Source: Centroberyx gerrardi
Taxonomy: Eukaryota; Chordata; Actinopteri; Beryciformes; Berycidae
NCBI RefSeq assembly: GCF_048128805.1
Contig: NC_136000.1
Span: 11,496,354-11,560,353 of the forward strand
Length of the DNA stretch: 64,000 nt
Direction: 5' to 3'
Of this stretch, positions 1 to 11,611 are shown piece by piece. The position numbers were made by a program, and so were the translations under genes. Position 1 is the first letter of the stretch. Every line of letters starts with the position of its first letter. The notes beneath the pieces were generated by a model. The model worked only from the letters and a program-made list of their open reading frames with translations, was not told the origin of the DNA and ran no database searches.

Positions 1-38
1 GACCCTAAGGACAAAACTGTCGTCAGAGCCTTGCATGG
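1..38 (+). CDS. tasor2: tasor2 exon fragment at window edge
   Basis: Twelve codons in frame from base 1, then donor GTATGT. The last two bases (GG) join the first base of the next exon to make Gly, continuing into the conserved PWDFSIHD segment. The exon start lies off the window. Confidence 0.75.
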
Positions 39-3000
39 GTATGTACCTCATGTTACTCATTTATACTAGGAATTTCAACACAAAGTCAAAAATGTAAAAA
101 AAATATATATATATATTCAAATACATTCAAGGTTACACTTGTATCTAGTTGACAGATGTGTGGTCTATCTGGTAGAATTGACTTAGTCAAGATGACATGT
201 TAAATCAGTTATTCAAGAGTAAGAGCTAATTTTTGTACCTTTCTTCGACAGCCCATGGGATTTCAGCATTCATGACACCAGTGAAGAGGTGCGACTCATC
301 GTCCACATGTGGATAGGTCTGTTTTATAGCCGGTCAACAGCCAGGTTCTTTCATATTGACACAAATTTTACATGCCCGTATTCAGAAGAGAGTGATTGTT
401 TGGAAATGTCCAGTGGAATCATACCAGCTCCAACTCAGTCTGAGGTCAAGGCCGATTCATCTGCTCCTTTACCTACTATAACTTCAGACACTTCAATTTC
501 TAAAGTTTTGGACCTCAGCAAAAAAGATACACCTGTGGTGAACCAAGGATCTGTGATTTTGGACCTTTCACTGAGAAACCCCAGTGAAGAGATTGCCACT
601 TCTGATCCACAAGTCAACAGAAAAGAGATTGCTCTGTCTCGTGAACAGACAGAAGCTATTGAAACCTCTAAAGCACCCAAGCTGTTAATGGGACCACATG
701 AAGCAAGCACATCATGTCCACATCAAGCTGAAAATCAGGCATGTCAGGTTTGGTTTTAATGTTACTTGAATATTGATGACATTATTAATTTATTATGCAC
801 TGAATGATTTTTTTTTAATGATTTTTTTCCATATGACTTTAAGATGGTCTTTTGATCATAGAGCAATCTAAGGACCAGGTGAAACTGGAATACAAGCTTT
901 GGTTATCTGGTAATAGCCATAAAAACATCAGCAAAATGTAGCCACTGCTAATGCTAAATGAATGGAAGTCATATGGGCAATCATGACCTGGTTAAAATAT
1001 TGTGCAGAAATACCCTCCTGTAGCATAAGATGCGTTACAGATTATAATCAGTGATGGGAAACTCACAGACCATAAGCCACATATAGGCCTAGCCCCCACA
1101 TCAGTTTCTCATCTATCCATGCAGTAGAAGGCACCAATGCCAAAACCGAATTTTAACCACAATATTGAGACTCCCATGAAACACAGCATTTGGTACTGTT
1201 GGAAAGATGAGTTTCTGCTACTGACATGTATCCTATTGTACTTTTAATGTACATCATCAAAGATGCCTATCAGTTTGAACTGGTTCATACACTATTCCCA
1301 AAGACCTATCTGAATGTCACATAAAAAATAATTTATTATTGATTCTGTTTACTCTTTCTCTTTGCAGTCTTACAGAGAGAGGGTAGACTCTGTAGACATC
1401 AGTGAGTTGGATGATGATGATGATGTCAAAAGCATCAATGAGAATGAGAGCAAACGTCCCTCACAAAAAGCTGATGCAATCTCTTCTAAAAGTGATGGAA
1501 CCTTCATTCTCTTAAGTGAAGAGATGGCAAATGTATGCATTCAGCCAGAGAATGTTTTGCGAACTCTGGGAATTGTGCATGTTTTACAGGGATCAAACAA
1601 TGAAAAGACAGAAGTGAGAGATTGCGGTGAAAATCGTGGAACTACAGAGATGGATTTGGTGCAACAAGTTGGAATTGATTCGGCCAAAACCATGGAAGAC
1701 AGAGAGGTCGATTCTAACTGTGACTCTGCTGATCTGGTTCACACAGCTGAGCATGATGAAAATGAACGCAAAGATAAACCATATCAAGAAGATCATGTAG
1801 AATCCTCTCCACCAGTGATTCATATAAGTGATGATTCTACAAACAAGGAATCGAATACAGTCTGTGATGCAAATCTTTTGAAAAATGAAGCGCATTTAGC
1901 TGAGGAGGAATCCAAAGCACCCTCACCAGACCAGGATGAAAATGTTAATGAAGATAGGAATCATCATCCAGTACATGATGGTAGTGTCATTGGAGATGAA
2001 GTTCACCTTGGAATGGAACATGGAATTGATGTGAAAGACAATTTTGTTTCAGTTGTGAATGCTGGCAGTGATTTGAATGATAAACCATTACCTAGGATGT
2101 GTGGAAGCCCTGGTTCCATAGAGGAGGATTGCAATGCCGAGTGTAATGGCAAAGTAGCTTTGGCTAAGCAGCCACCTCAGGTGGATAGTGAAAATGATGC
2201 CCGCAGTGATTCACAGTTGAGGGTGCCATGTGCAAATGGCAATACCTTCACAGGTGAAGATGCCATTTCAGTACAAGTTCCGCATGCTGCACTTGACAGG
2301 CCATCACACATGGAGAATGTTGCTAATGAATCTGTAGATGAGGTAACATCAGAAACCATTAGTGATATTTGTTCAGCAGATGAGGTACATTCCAAGAAGG
2401 CAGCATTACCCATGACTGATGAGAACACTCATTCAGTAGGTGACTCTTGTACAACTATTCCCCAGACCACAGATGGTACTGTAGAAGAAAGCCAAAATGA
2501 AGTTAAGGCAAATTTTAGTGATGTAAGTAGTAGCGATAATGAAGATCAGGATAACAAATCAGTTAAATCCGATCAGTTAGTCAATCCTATCAAGTCAGTT
2601 GATTTCCATGACCAATCTCCATCATCTCACAGTGAGGTAATGCAGAATGATCAAGTAGAAATACCATTGGTAAAAGAAGCAGATGTCAAAAAGGATGTAA
2701 AAGATGAGAGATCAGAAAAGATGCATGGTCTGGTTGTAATTCCATTCATTGGAATAGAATCCTCCAGACAGGATACCTTAGATCCACAGGTCTTGAACCT
2801 CCATGACGAAGAACTGGTTCCAGGCCAGGAAGAAATACCATTTATCAGAGAAACTAATTACCATGAAGGTGTCCTGCACACAGAGGTGTACAATACATCT
2901 CAAGAGCATATTGAAAAGACTCTATTGTTTGCAGGTAAAGTGACACCAGTTGTTGATCTTAGTGAATCCAACCAGCCAATGGTCTGCAGGGAAAGTGGGT

Positions 3001-6000
3001 CTGATGACAGATGCCCTACCCCAACTTTGGATGAGAAACCATATGATTACATGCACCATCCTGACCCTTGTACTAGTACTTCTGCTTCTAGTGGTGATGA
3101 TGTCAAAAACGTAACTCGGAAAGATCTTAGCAGATGTTCAACACCTACACATGATGAGTTGCCTCTTGAACAGGAACTTTGCTCCGAGTCCAGAGTTAAC
3201 AGAGATCCTAATCCTGGTCTTTCTCATCGTGGTCTTTCTCTTGGACAAAAACAACTTCATCCTGACCTTGAACTCAGAACTCTCAGAGTTCTAAGAAGCA
3301 TAGACAAGTACCTCTGTAAATCTAGCCACATTGACAAATCCAGCCAGTTGGAAACAGCTGACTTGCACCTCTCTTGGGATCAAACCCCTAGCCCCAGCAG
3401 CAAATGCGTACCAACCAATTTAGCCCCAAGCCACATCTCAACTTGTTTGAAGGAAAAAGCCTTACATCATTTTAAATCACCTTTCAAAAGTACATTTTCA
3501 GCAGAGGAAGAACTTTCATTCCATGTTCAGTTGCAACCAAAGGAAACAGACTCATCAATTCCTGAACACTACTCTAGAAGAACAGAAGAATTGCAGGACA
3601 CTTCCTTTGGGCAAGATTCTTTTTATCCTTACAAAACTTCTCATTCTTCTGAGAGTTTGCAAGCTGTTCACCCAAGTATTGACCAAGAGAAACATAAAGC
3701 ATCTTTACAGTACAATTTAGGTCATGAACCTCGTTTATACAGCCAGCGTCCTGTCATGGCTGTGAAACCATCTAAGAGTGATGAAAGTCAAGCAGATTAC
3801 AATGCCAAAGAAGGGCAAATTGATACCTCTGTGATTTCCACTATTCCAAGAAATAAACAAACTAAAGTCCCTGTTGTCACAAACACCACACAGAGTACCA
3901 TGTTCATGGAGAGACAGACAGAAAGTTTCAAAGGAATGTCTGAAGGACTAAATGAGAATGAGAAAGAAGCCATTGAGTTTTCTTCAAAGGCAAATTGGGT
4001 ATCTAATGATCAAGACATAGTTGGTAAATTTAAGTTGGATGAAGCTAAACTTGCCATTCTGGATGCTTTGTATCAGTACAAAGAAGGGGAGATTTCAAAC
4101 TTAAACAAGATTCCTTCATCATCTGTCTCGATGCAGTCCGTTGAATCTGGAAAAAGTTCCACCAGGATTGTTGATGGAAACCAAGATTTGTTGAAACACT
4201 GTTTAGTGGAGAAAATTGGGCAAACAACTGAAGACATTGAAGTCGATGAGAAAGACCATTCAGTTGCAGTGTCAGCTTCAGTTTTGGATTACAAAGGGAA
4301 CACAGTGACAGATGACAGTCTTATTCTGGATCCCTCAACAAGCACACTCAAATGTACAGTGTTTAACTCCAGCAGAAAGAGACCATACTGTTTAGTGGAG
4401 CAGCTCTCTCAGAGGTGCCTAGAACATGACCTGACTCAATCTTCAATGGAACAAGAGTGTCTCATCTTCTCAGAACAAATGAAACAGCTTCTGAAAAAGA
4501 GTAAGAGAGGACCCAGCTACAATCAGGACTACGATAGATCAAATTTGTCTTGCACTAGTCCTGTGGCTGTGCACTTTTCCAGTCTCGAGGAGCAGGAGGA
4601 TTCAGTGGATCACCTGGAGGCGCTCCCATTGCTTGTTGGCCAAAAAATCAAGGTAGACATGCCTGAGAGGAGAGGTCTGGCGGACACCACAGAAGAAGAG
4701 AACACCTTGCATCTTCAAAAATTAGCTCATGGAAAAGGCAACCCAGCAGGACACGTTGGGGTTTCTGACGTGACTGCAGAATGTGCCAGGGTATACGAGT
4801 CCATGATGAATGATGTTTGTGCCGGCAAAAAGCTCCCATCAAAAACAAAGGGCTCCAGGATGGATAGTGGTTTCCCAAAGTCTGATTTAAGTGACAATTT
4901 TGACTTCAGTGGTCAGACGAAGAGAGAAATGTATGAGAGCTTTCACAGTAATCTGAATTCGGTTGTGAGGCAGTCCTGTAAAACCAAGTTCAGGTTCTAC
5001 ATATTGGTGACAACAGATGATGCCTTCTTTGATGAGACCAAGGTAAGATGAATTACCCTTCATCTATGTTCAACAAACTTATGCTGTAGTTTTTCTTATA
5101 AATATTTATTTGTACAAAGATATACTATTGATTACCTACATTCCCAAATTGTTTGTGAAAATCTTTTAAGCCCCAAGAGGGCGCTGGGTCATCATGCTTA
5201 TAGTACTCATGTCTCATAAAAAATGCTGAATTTAATATAATTTGCCCCATTTCATGTAATAATTGTGGTGAAAGAATATTTTAAGTGATGTTTTATTGTA
5301 TTGTTGCACAAGCATCTGTCTTCTATAGTAGGTTTTAGCACACATACCATGGTGACATATGCCTTACAGGAACTGGTACAGTTCTTGTGATAACATAAAT
5401 AGATGCATATACATGAACATACAGTATAGTAGAGATATGGCCAACAAAGTATTGGAAAACCTTGGGGAGATAAAGTAAATAACAGGGGTATGGTTGGGGC
5501 AGGGGCTATGGGTGGTTGTTATTCCAGTTAGCTCACATGCAAATATTGAAGTATGTTTCTGTGTTGTCTTACAATGTGGCAATGAGTTTTTCTGTTTTTT
5601 TTGTTTTTTTTTCTCTATGTATGTCTATGTTGAGTAATCTCTCAATAGGTTAAGCCAATGTTCAATCAACCATTTTAGCAATTGTTAGTGAGGTAAGCAA
5701 GAAGTTCTTGTGGTGTAGGTTGATAAATTTGAGAAGTTGGCAAGCAGACGCAAGGATGGTGTCATTGGGCTGCCAAAATTTGACATTTGACAATCAAAAT
5801 GTCAGAAAAGAAAAAAATATATGGGTTTGCTTCAATGAGATTAACTCCACTCTGACATTCAAAAGGCACAGTTAGAAGCAGAGGGCCACACTGCAGTACA
5901 ACCATCCCAGTTCTTCCTTGGTGAGGATAGTTCTTCATCACCTCTACTCATCATCCTCAGGAATGAAGATATCGCAAAGCACATTTGTGAGGTAATACAG

Positions 6001-8065
6001 CAACTGGTGTAAAGGATCATGACAGCGCTGTGGAAACATTTTTTTTTTTTTAATCTTTTCATCAATCTGCTCACTGTTTTTCTCAGGTTCCACACTTGCT
6101 TGAGCTGAAGAAGTCACCAGGTGTACTGTTTGCTGGAATTGACCAACCAGATGATATTGTGAACCTCACCCATCAGGAACTCCTCACTAGGGGTGGTTTT
6201 ATAATGTTTGAGAGAGCAGCACTGCAGGCCCTTAGCCTATGTATGAACACTTATTACTGAATGTCAGCATTTTGTTCTTAGAGATGTTGTCATATAGCAG
6301 CTTATAATTTATCCCTCTTCTAATCTAATCTTCAAGGCAACATGAAAAAAATGTCACAATTCGTGGAAGAGCTAAGCAAAAAAGGGAAGTGGAAATGGAT
6401 GCTGCACTACAGAGACAGTCGTCAGCTGAAAGAAAATGCAAGGTAGGTGTTGCTAAAACGGTTGCTTCTTGCTTTCATTTCCCTATATGGTACTTCACTG
6501 TTCTCAACATTTTTATATTGAAATCTATTCTTAAATATCTTACAATATTTTATTTATTTATTTTTACTAAATGGCAGTGGATGTTATAGGAGATAAAGAC
6601 AGAGGTCGCTAAAATAACTGAATTGCTACTTCTGTGTCCAGGTTGAGTGCTGAGGCAAAGGAGAAGACGCACTTCATAAACTGCTGCAAAGAAGCTGGAA
6701 TAGTGGAGGTCTTGCCTTACCATGAGTGTGACCTTATGTCAAGGGATCGACCTGACTATCTCACTTGTCTGGTCCGCTTGCAGGTCCAGAATATATCATC
6801 CCGTTTCCCTGTTTTTATAACTGGTGAGACACTAATGCATTAACTGTACCTTGACATTCACAGAGCTCCATGAAATTGTGGTTTTAACTTATTAAACATG
6901 TAGTTTGTAAGATTTTATGCATGTAAACATCTCTAATATTTTAATATTTTACTATGAATTGTGCATGATTGTTAAATTAAGCTCCTATATGAAAAACCCA
7001 TAGGCATAGTTTTGCAATGCTGCAACGCTTTCCTAGCATATTGGCCCATATTCATAAAACTAAGTGGTAACGGTGCAAAATCTGCAGTGCATTAATTTGA
7101 GGTGGTTCATAAAGTTACTGTGGCGGAGACACTTTACTGGGGCCTTATTGTCTGCAGTGGCCCAGGTGAAAGCCAGTGAAAATCAATATGTAAACTAAGT
7201 GTTGCATATTAAACATCCCCAATCATCCACACCCATGTGAAAGCGCAATGGATTATGAACTAGATATGTAAGAAAGGCAAAGAAAGCCGAAGTTCTCACT
7301 AGCAGAACTCGGAGGTTGTGTCTCACTATGCAAAATTTATTAAGCACTAACACCTGTTTCCATGGATGGCACTGAAACACATTGACAAAACATAGCTTTT
7401 AGAGAGATTTTGTTTATTAATTAAACTTTTATTAATGTAGGTAATCATAAATTGGAACTATACCGCCTTGCCAGAGTAAGTGGTATTTTTTACGCAGTAG
7501 TGTGCTTTTATAAATCGCTTACGGGACATGCAAATGATCAGAAGTGGGCGGTGGCGCCAAAATGGCGCAAGCGGTAAAACCGAGGCTGTATGAATAGGGA
7601 CCGCCACGTTATTACCTACTACCACATGGTTAACCCTGCCGATGAGTTTTATGAATATGGGCTTGGGCTTGGTCTTGGCTGGACATTAAAAAAATACAGC
7701 TTAAAGCACATAAGTCTCTCTCCCAGTGGAATGCAGCTAATGGTGGTTGTGCAGAATGTATGGGTCTGGGTAATTTAGCTAAAAGAGGATCATAAGCAAC
7801 AACATTCTCAACATGCTTTTCCTGAAAATACATAGTACATCTTCACTTTGCACTAATAATGCATTATGTGCGAGTTAACCCATTTAAGTTCTAGTTATTG
7901 TACAGTGCAAGATGTAGTGTTTAATTTAAGCCAGGATGAAATAACACATTTTTCCTCATTCTTACAGATACAACAGCAGACGGCGCATTTGGGAGAAATG
8001 GAATGTTAACAATGAATATCGACTCTTTCCTGACGATTTCTCCCAGCGAAACATTTACCATCTAA
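1..8065 (+). CDS. tasor2: tasor2 (FAM208B), transcription activation suppressor family member 2, 3' part
   Basis: Partial gene; eight coding exons join in phase (1-38, 252-747, 1368-5042, 5866-5991, 6087-6240, 6337-6442, 6642-6823, 7968-8065) to give 1,624 residues ending at a TAA. Family knowledge: TASOR proteins are scaffolds of HUSH-type complexes that direct H3K9me3 silencing in the nucleus; TASOR2 is the paralogue assigned to the alternative HUSH2 assembly. Seen here: a conserved block with HMWIGLFYSRSTARFF (around residues 29-44), about 1,200 residues of acidic, Ser-rich, presumably disordered sequence from one giant exon, then a conserved folded C-terminal domain containing GKWKWMLHYRDSR, EVLPYHECDLMSRDRPDYL and RLQVQNISSRFPVFIT. 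The N-terminal pseudo-PARP region (about 800 residues in the human protein) must lie upstream of the window. TASOR2 rather than TASOR is chosen from synteny with TAF3, CELF2 and DHTKD1 and from the giant exon. Similarity was judged from memory, not by a search. Confidence 0.88.
252..747 (+). CDS. tasor2: tasor2 coding exon, conserved TASOR block and start of the disordered region
   Basis: Encodes local residues 13-178. It opens with the family-conserved PWDFSIHDTSEEV followed by HMWIGLFYSR, then turns Ser/Thr/Pro-rich. Acceptor is CAG at 249-251, donor GTTTGG, end phase 0. The conserved opening fixes the frame. Confidence 0.85.
748..1367 (+). other. tasor2 intron preceding the giant exon
   Basis: AT-rich intron of 620 nt; no repeat or extra exon recognised. 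Confidence 0.8.
1368..5042 (+). CDS. tasor2: tasor2 giant central exon (1,225 codons)
   Basis: One uninterrupted exon of 3,675 nt, phase 0 at both ends, acceptor TTTGCAG and donor GTAAGA. The product is acidic, rich in Asp, Glu, Ser and His, with no recognisable fold for about 1,150 residues. It holds short repeats: three IP[FL][IV] segments (2658-2681, 2733-2759, 2829-2852) and two C[PS]TPTxDE segments (3012-3035, 3135-3158). A conserved folded domain begins in its last 30 codons (RFYILVTTDDAFFDETK). Very large single exons are typical of the central region of TASOR-family genes. Confidence 0.9.
5043..5865 (+). other. tasor2 intron following the giant exon
   Basis: AT-rich intron of 823 nt; no feature recognised. 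Confidence 0.8.
5866..5991 (+). CDS. tasor2: tasor2 coding exon, C-terminal domain
   Basis: Forty-two codons, phase 0 to phase 0, between acceptor AAAAG and donor GTAATA. Continues the C-terminal domain with FFLGEDSSSSPLLIILRNED. Confidence 0.85.
6087..6240 (+). CDS. tasor2: tasor2 coding exon, C-terminal domain
   Basis: Acceptor TTCTCAG, donor GTATGA, end phase 1. Encodes the hydrophobic segment VPHLLELKKSPGVLFAGID and RGGFIMFE, the core of the C-terminal domain. Confidence 0.87.
6337..6442 (+). CDS. tasor2: tasor2 coding exon, C-terminal domain
   Basis: Starts by completing a Cys codon and carries GKWKWMLHYRDSRQLKENA. Acceptor TTCAAG, donor GTAGGT, end phase 2. Confidence 0.87.
6642..6823 (+). 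CDS. tasor2: tasor2 coding exon, C-terminal domain
   Basis: Encodes the best-conserved stretch, KEAGIVEVLPYHECDL and RPDYLTCLVRLQVQNIS. Acceptor GTCCAG, donor GTGAGA, end phase 1. Confidence 0.88.
7044..7662. mobile_element. Harbinger-like MITE in the last tasor2 intron
   Basis: The ends are a perfect 18-bp inverted repeat, GCCCATATTCATAAAACT at 7044-7061 and its reverse complement at 7645-7662. TTG flanks both sides (7041-7043, 7663-7665), consistent with a 3-bp target duplication. At 619 bp with no transposase it is non-autonomous. The 3-bp duplication and TIR style suggest PIF/Harbinger, although TTA is the more usual target. Confidence 0.75.
7968..8065 (+). CDS. tasor2: tasor2 terminal coding exon
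   Basis: Splice phase 1 from the previous exon gives DTTADGAFGRNGMLTMNIDS and a TAA at 8063-8065. Another frame is also open through this exon (see findings), but its phase does not match the upstream donor. Confidence 0.78.
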
Positions 8066-8870
8066 TGAACTGCAAAGGTTAGATGGCCATGCTAAGTTCT
8101 GGATTCTGGTAACTCAGTTAAGACAGTTACATCGAGATCAACAAAATGATGTCACAGTTAATGAAAATCACCAGTAAAGTGGTGATTTAAACATCCTACA
8201 GTAATTACTCCTCATTGGTACCTCCAATTATTTAACTTTTTTCTAATTAGAATCCAGCTTGAAATATTCATTTCTGGTGTGATATTTAGTTTTGTCATAT
8301 TGATCATTTGTAAATTCATTTATCATTCAGTTAATGAATAGTGACAATGATGCCAGTATGTAGGCAGGTGTGTATATTTAATTTTTTGTATATGGTATTT
8401 TTATTATAAAAATGTTAAAAAGTGATTTTTAAGTTGTACATTATATTTTGTCTTTTTTTTTTCTTTGATCCTAACTGACCTGGCACTTTAGTAGCACCTT
8501 CAGTGGTGTTTCTTCAGTGCTGTGTTTTCATGGTCAAAAGACTGTTCACAAAGATTGGCTTTTTGAGGTAAAATAAATGAAAGGTGAATGTGGAGGATAG
8601 TACATTGCCCTAGCATTGCAAGGAACAGTTAAATTAGGGCAGTGAAGTTGTTTGTGTTACTCATTGAGAAGGGTTATACGTTGACTGTTAAACTTGCTGT
8701 TACCTCTTGAATGTTTGATGAAAGCTCAACAGTTAAAAATGATTGCTTCTCTTCTGCTCATGTACTTTTCAAACGCTAGATATAATGCCATGTTCAATAA
8801 TTTCAATGAAATTGTTATCTTTGTACAGTGCAGCGACTGAAAATAAAAGCAATGACACAAACCTTTAAAA
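8066..8870 (+). other. probable tasor2 3' UTR
   Basis: AT-rich sequence after the stop, ending near candidate poly(A) signals; no other gene seen. Confidence 0.5.
8842..8847 (+). terminator. candidate tasor2 polyadenylation signal
   Basis: AATAAA about 780 nt after the stop. An earlier AATAAA at 8572-8577 is an alternative. Choice between them is a guess without transcript data. Confidence 0.45.
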
Positions 8871-10400
8871 TTTGTGATGATTTAGCAGTTTCAGAACCCA
8901 AAAACCGTCCCAGTGATCCCATGTAAGATGGGAAAATATTTTTTCAGATTTGTCCATAATTTTTAGGCTTAAAAAAAATCATATATGGTGTACGAGGAGT
9001 CTGCACTTTGACCCTGCCTATTCTATCCAAAGAGCATCCTCAGAGCAATTACTGTAGAAGACCACAAATATTCACTGTTTACAATGCAAGGATGATGAAG
9101 TAAATCTTACAGTTGAAGGAACTGTATCAGATGTGCAGATGACTCAACCAAAATAAAAATAAAAAATACTATTTTAGGTTCACTTTTGGCAAGGGAAACC
9201 AAGATCAGCTTTACCAGAGAAAGTGTCCCTCAAAGCAAGAACATCAGAATTTGAGTTTGTTTCTCCTTTAGGACTTCAGACTGTTGTTTGTCAGTGTCAT
9301 GGGGTTTCTTCTGTTAGTGATTTGCTAACGTTAACTGCAATTCTGATTCTTACTGTAATTAATTCTAGCCTTGTTTCCAGTCCATTAAAAGCCTTTGCAC
9401 ACATGGCCCCAGAGATTGAAAATAACCACATGACTGCAAGGAGAATGGAAAACTGAGCATCTGGGAAGTTTTACTGGGATAGCATAGCCTAGTTTAAATC
9501 AATAGTGTAAACTTAATAAACATAGGGAAGGGAAATGGTGGAAAGGCATGAGTCATGGACTAGACAGCCAAAGGGTAGATTACAAAATCCAGCATTCATT
9601 GTTAAAACCAACTGCCTACATTAAGCGATTCACATAATAATTTACTGTAGGCTGCTTTAGTTGTGTTAATAGATTTAAAGGCTGGGTCTGATGATGGGTT
9701 ATAGACAAATATTTAAATTCAAGCAGTTAGGTCACCAGCGGCAGATTAATTGTGGGACAACATAACGCCATACGTTACCAGCTCGAGTAACGTTAAATGT
9801 ATTTTTAATCGAAAATAATGAGTAAATGTTATTCTTCCGCCAAACAATGTAGTTCTTGAACAGGAGCTAAATAAAGTGAGTGTTTTCGGTTGGCGCATTA
9901 ATATACAAATTGACTTGTTATGTGGTGACCAGGTGTGGGGTTTTTTTATCAGGAATTTTACAATGGCTTCGAACCGAACGTGACTCAGCTGATCAAGTGA
10001 TGACCTGAACTAGCTATCTGTTTAATAACTTTTATTTTTTAAACTGCAGCACACAGTTGCTGTATCGGTTAACTGAACGATCAATTATTGAACAAACCAA
10101 ACAAACAAATTATTTACAAACCAGTAATTTAAGAACAAAAAGAAAAACGACTAACATTAGCATGTTTTGTGAATGTATGTCTTCGAAGTGTAACGTTAGC
10201 ATTCCCGAGCAAGTGTCCAATTGAAATTTTTGAGCCACGACAAGACTGAACACTCATACGGTCCAAGAGATTCACTGCTGGAGTCCGTACACAACTGCGT
10301 ATCAAGAAGGTGTTTTGGAATATGCGTATACTGCAATGTTATGATTAAATCTGTGTTCCTGCGCACAGTCAGTGATGAATCCCTCGAATACAGCAGAGGT
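8871..10400. other. intergenic spacer tasor2-taf3
   Basis: No convincing exon. The right half contains two TAACGTTA palindromes (9788-9795, 10191-10198) as the taf3 promoter is approached. A 77-codon ORF at 9223-9456 has no coding character. Confidence 0.6.
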
Positions 10401-10637
10401 CTGTGGGCAGAGGCATACTTTGGCGCATGCGCAATCGAAATTTTGGGGATGGGTCTGTCGATGGAATCAAGATGGCGACTCTGGCAAAAGCGCCAATATA
10501 TTTACTAAAGTAGATGTCCAAATTTAACAACCATACCGGGTTTTCTCAAGCCCCTCGCGGGTTCCGTGAAACATGAAGACCGGCAGCATGTTTTGGAAAA
10601 GGGATTGACCGGAATAAGACCGTAACAAGTCAGCGAG
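10401..10637 (+). promoter_or_regulatory. taf3: taf3 promoter / 5' UTR region
   Basis: CpG-containing sequence directly upstream of the start codon. It includes CAAGATGGCGA at 10468-10478, a good match to the YY1 site often found at TSSs of housekeeping genes. The TSS itself was not determined. Confidence 0.5.
10468..10478 (+). promoter_or_regulatory. YY1-type site
   Basis: CAAGATGGCGA matches the AAGATGGCGGC consensus with one deviation, 160 nt before the taf3 ATG, a usual position for promoter-proximal or just-downstream YY1 sites. Confidence 0.5.
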
Positions 10638-10803
10638 ATGTGCGAGAGCTATGCCCGCTCGCTGCTGCGTGTTTCGGTGGCGCAGATCTGCCAGGCATTG
10701 GGCTGGGATGCGGTTCAGCTCACTGCCTGCGATCTGCTGTCCGATGTCCTGCATCGATATATCCAGCAGTTGGCCAGGGGCTGCCATCGATACTCTGAGC
10801 TCT
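10638..10803 (+). CDS. taf3: taf3 exon 1, histone fold start
   Basis: Residues 1-55, the first helices of the histone fold. Donor GTAAGT, end phase 1. Confidence 0.95.
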
Positions 10804-11577
10804 GTAAGTGTTACATTACTTCAGCAAATTAACCTGAAATAGACGATCACGTTGTTAACTAATGAGCCTATCCCGCTATGTGACTAGCGCCCCCACAGTG
10901 TAAGGCCTAGTAGCTAGCACAGACTGGCTGTCAAAAAGTACAGTAGCTAGCTAGCTAAACAGCTTCCATGTATTGTTATTATTATGGCCGCCATGCTTGC
11001 CAGTTGTGGTAAACACACTGGCTGGTAGCTTGTGTCACATATATCAGTTACCCATTAATTTATTAGTTGTATAACGCTTCACTCCATCAGTTTGAGTTGA
11101 GCAGAATGCCTTGCTTCAGCTCAGATGTCAACATCAGCCAGGGTCACTCCCAGTATGTGCTGCAGTACTTAGCCAAAAACTTTGGCCCCAAACTTTAATG
11201 AGGACCAAAAAGTGTGCAGTTTAAGTGGTGTTCAGTGTTCAAGAAGCATACTTGCGTATATATGTATACGCTGACGCTGGATCTCTTGTTCTGATGCATC
11301 TTTTCAGATGGACGGACGGATCCAGTGTTGGACGATGTCAGCCAGGCCTTCAGGCTGCTGGGGGTGAGTTTGAGTGAACTGGAGGACTATGTCCACAACC
11401 TGGAGCCTGTGGGCTTTGCCCATCAAACGCCACTCTTCCCTGTCAGCAAGAACAATGTCCTGCAGTTCCCCCAGCCTGGTGCCCGAGATGCAGAGGAGAG
11501 GAAGGATTACATTCCAGATTACATGCCACCCCTGGTCTCCTTACAAGAAGGTCAGTATTTATAACAGTTGTATACTG

Positions 11578-11611
<34 letters not shown>

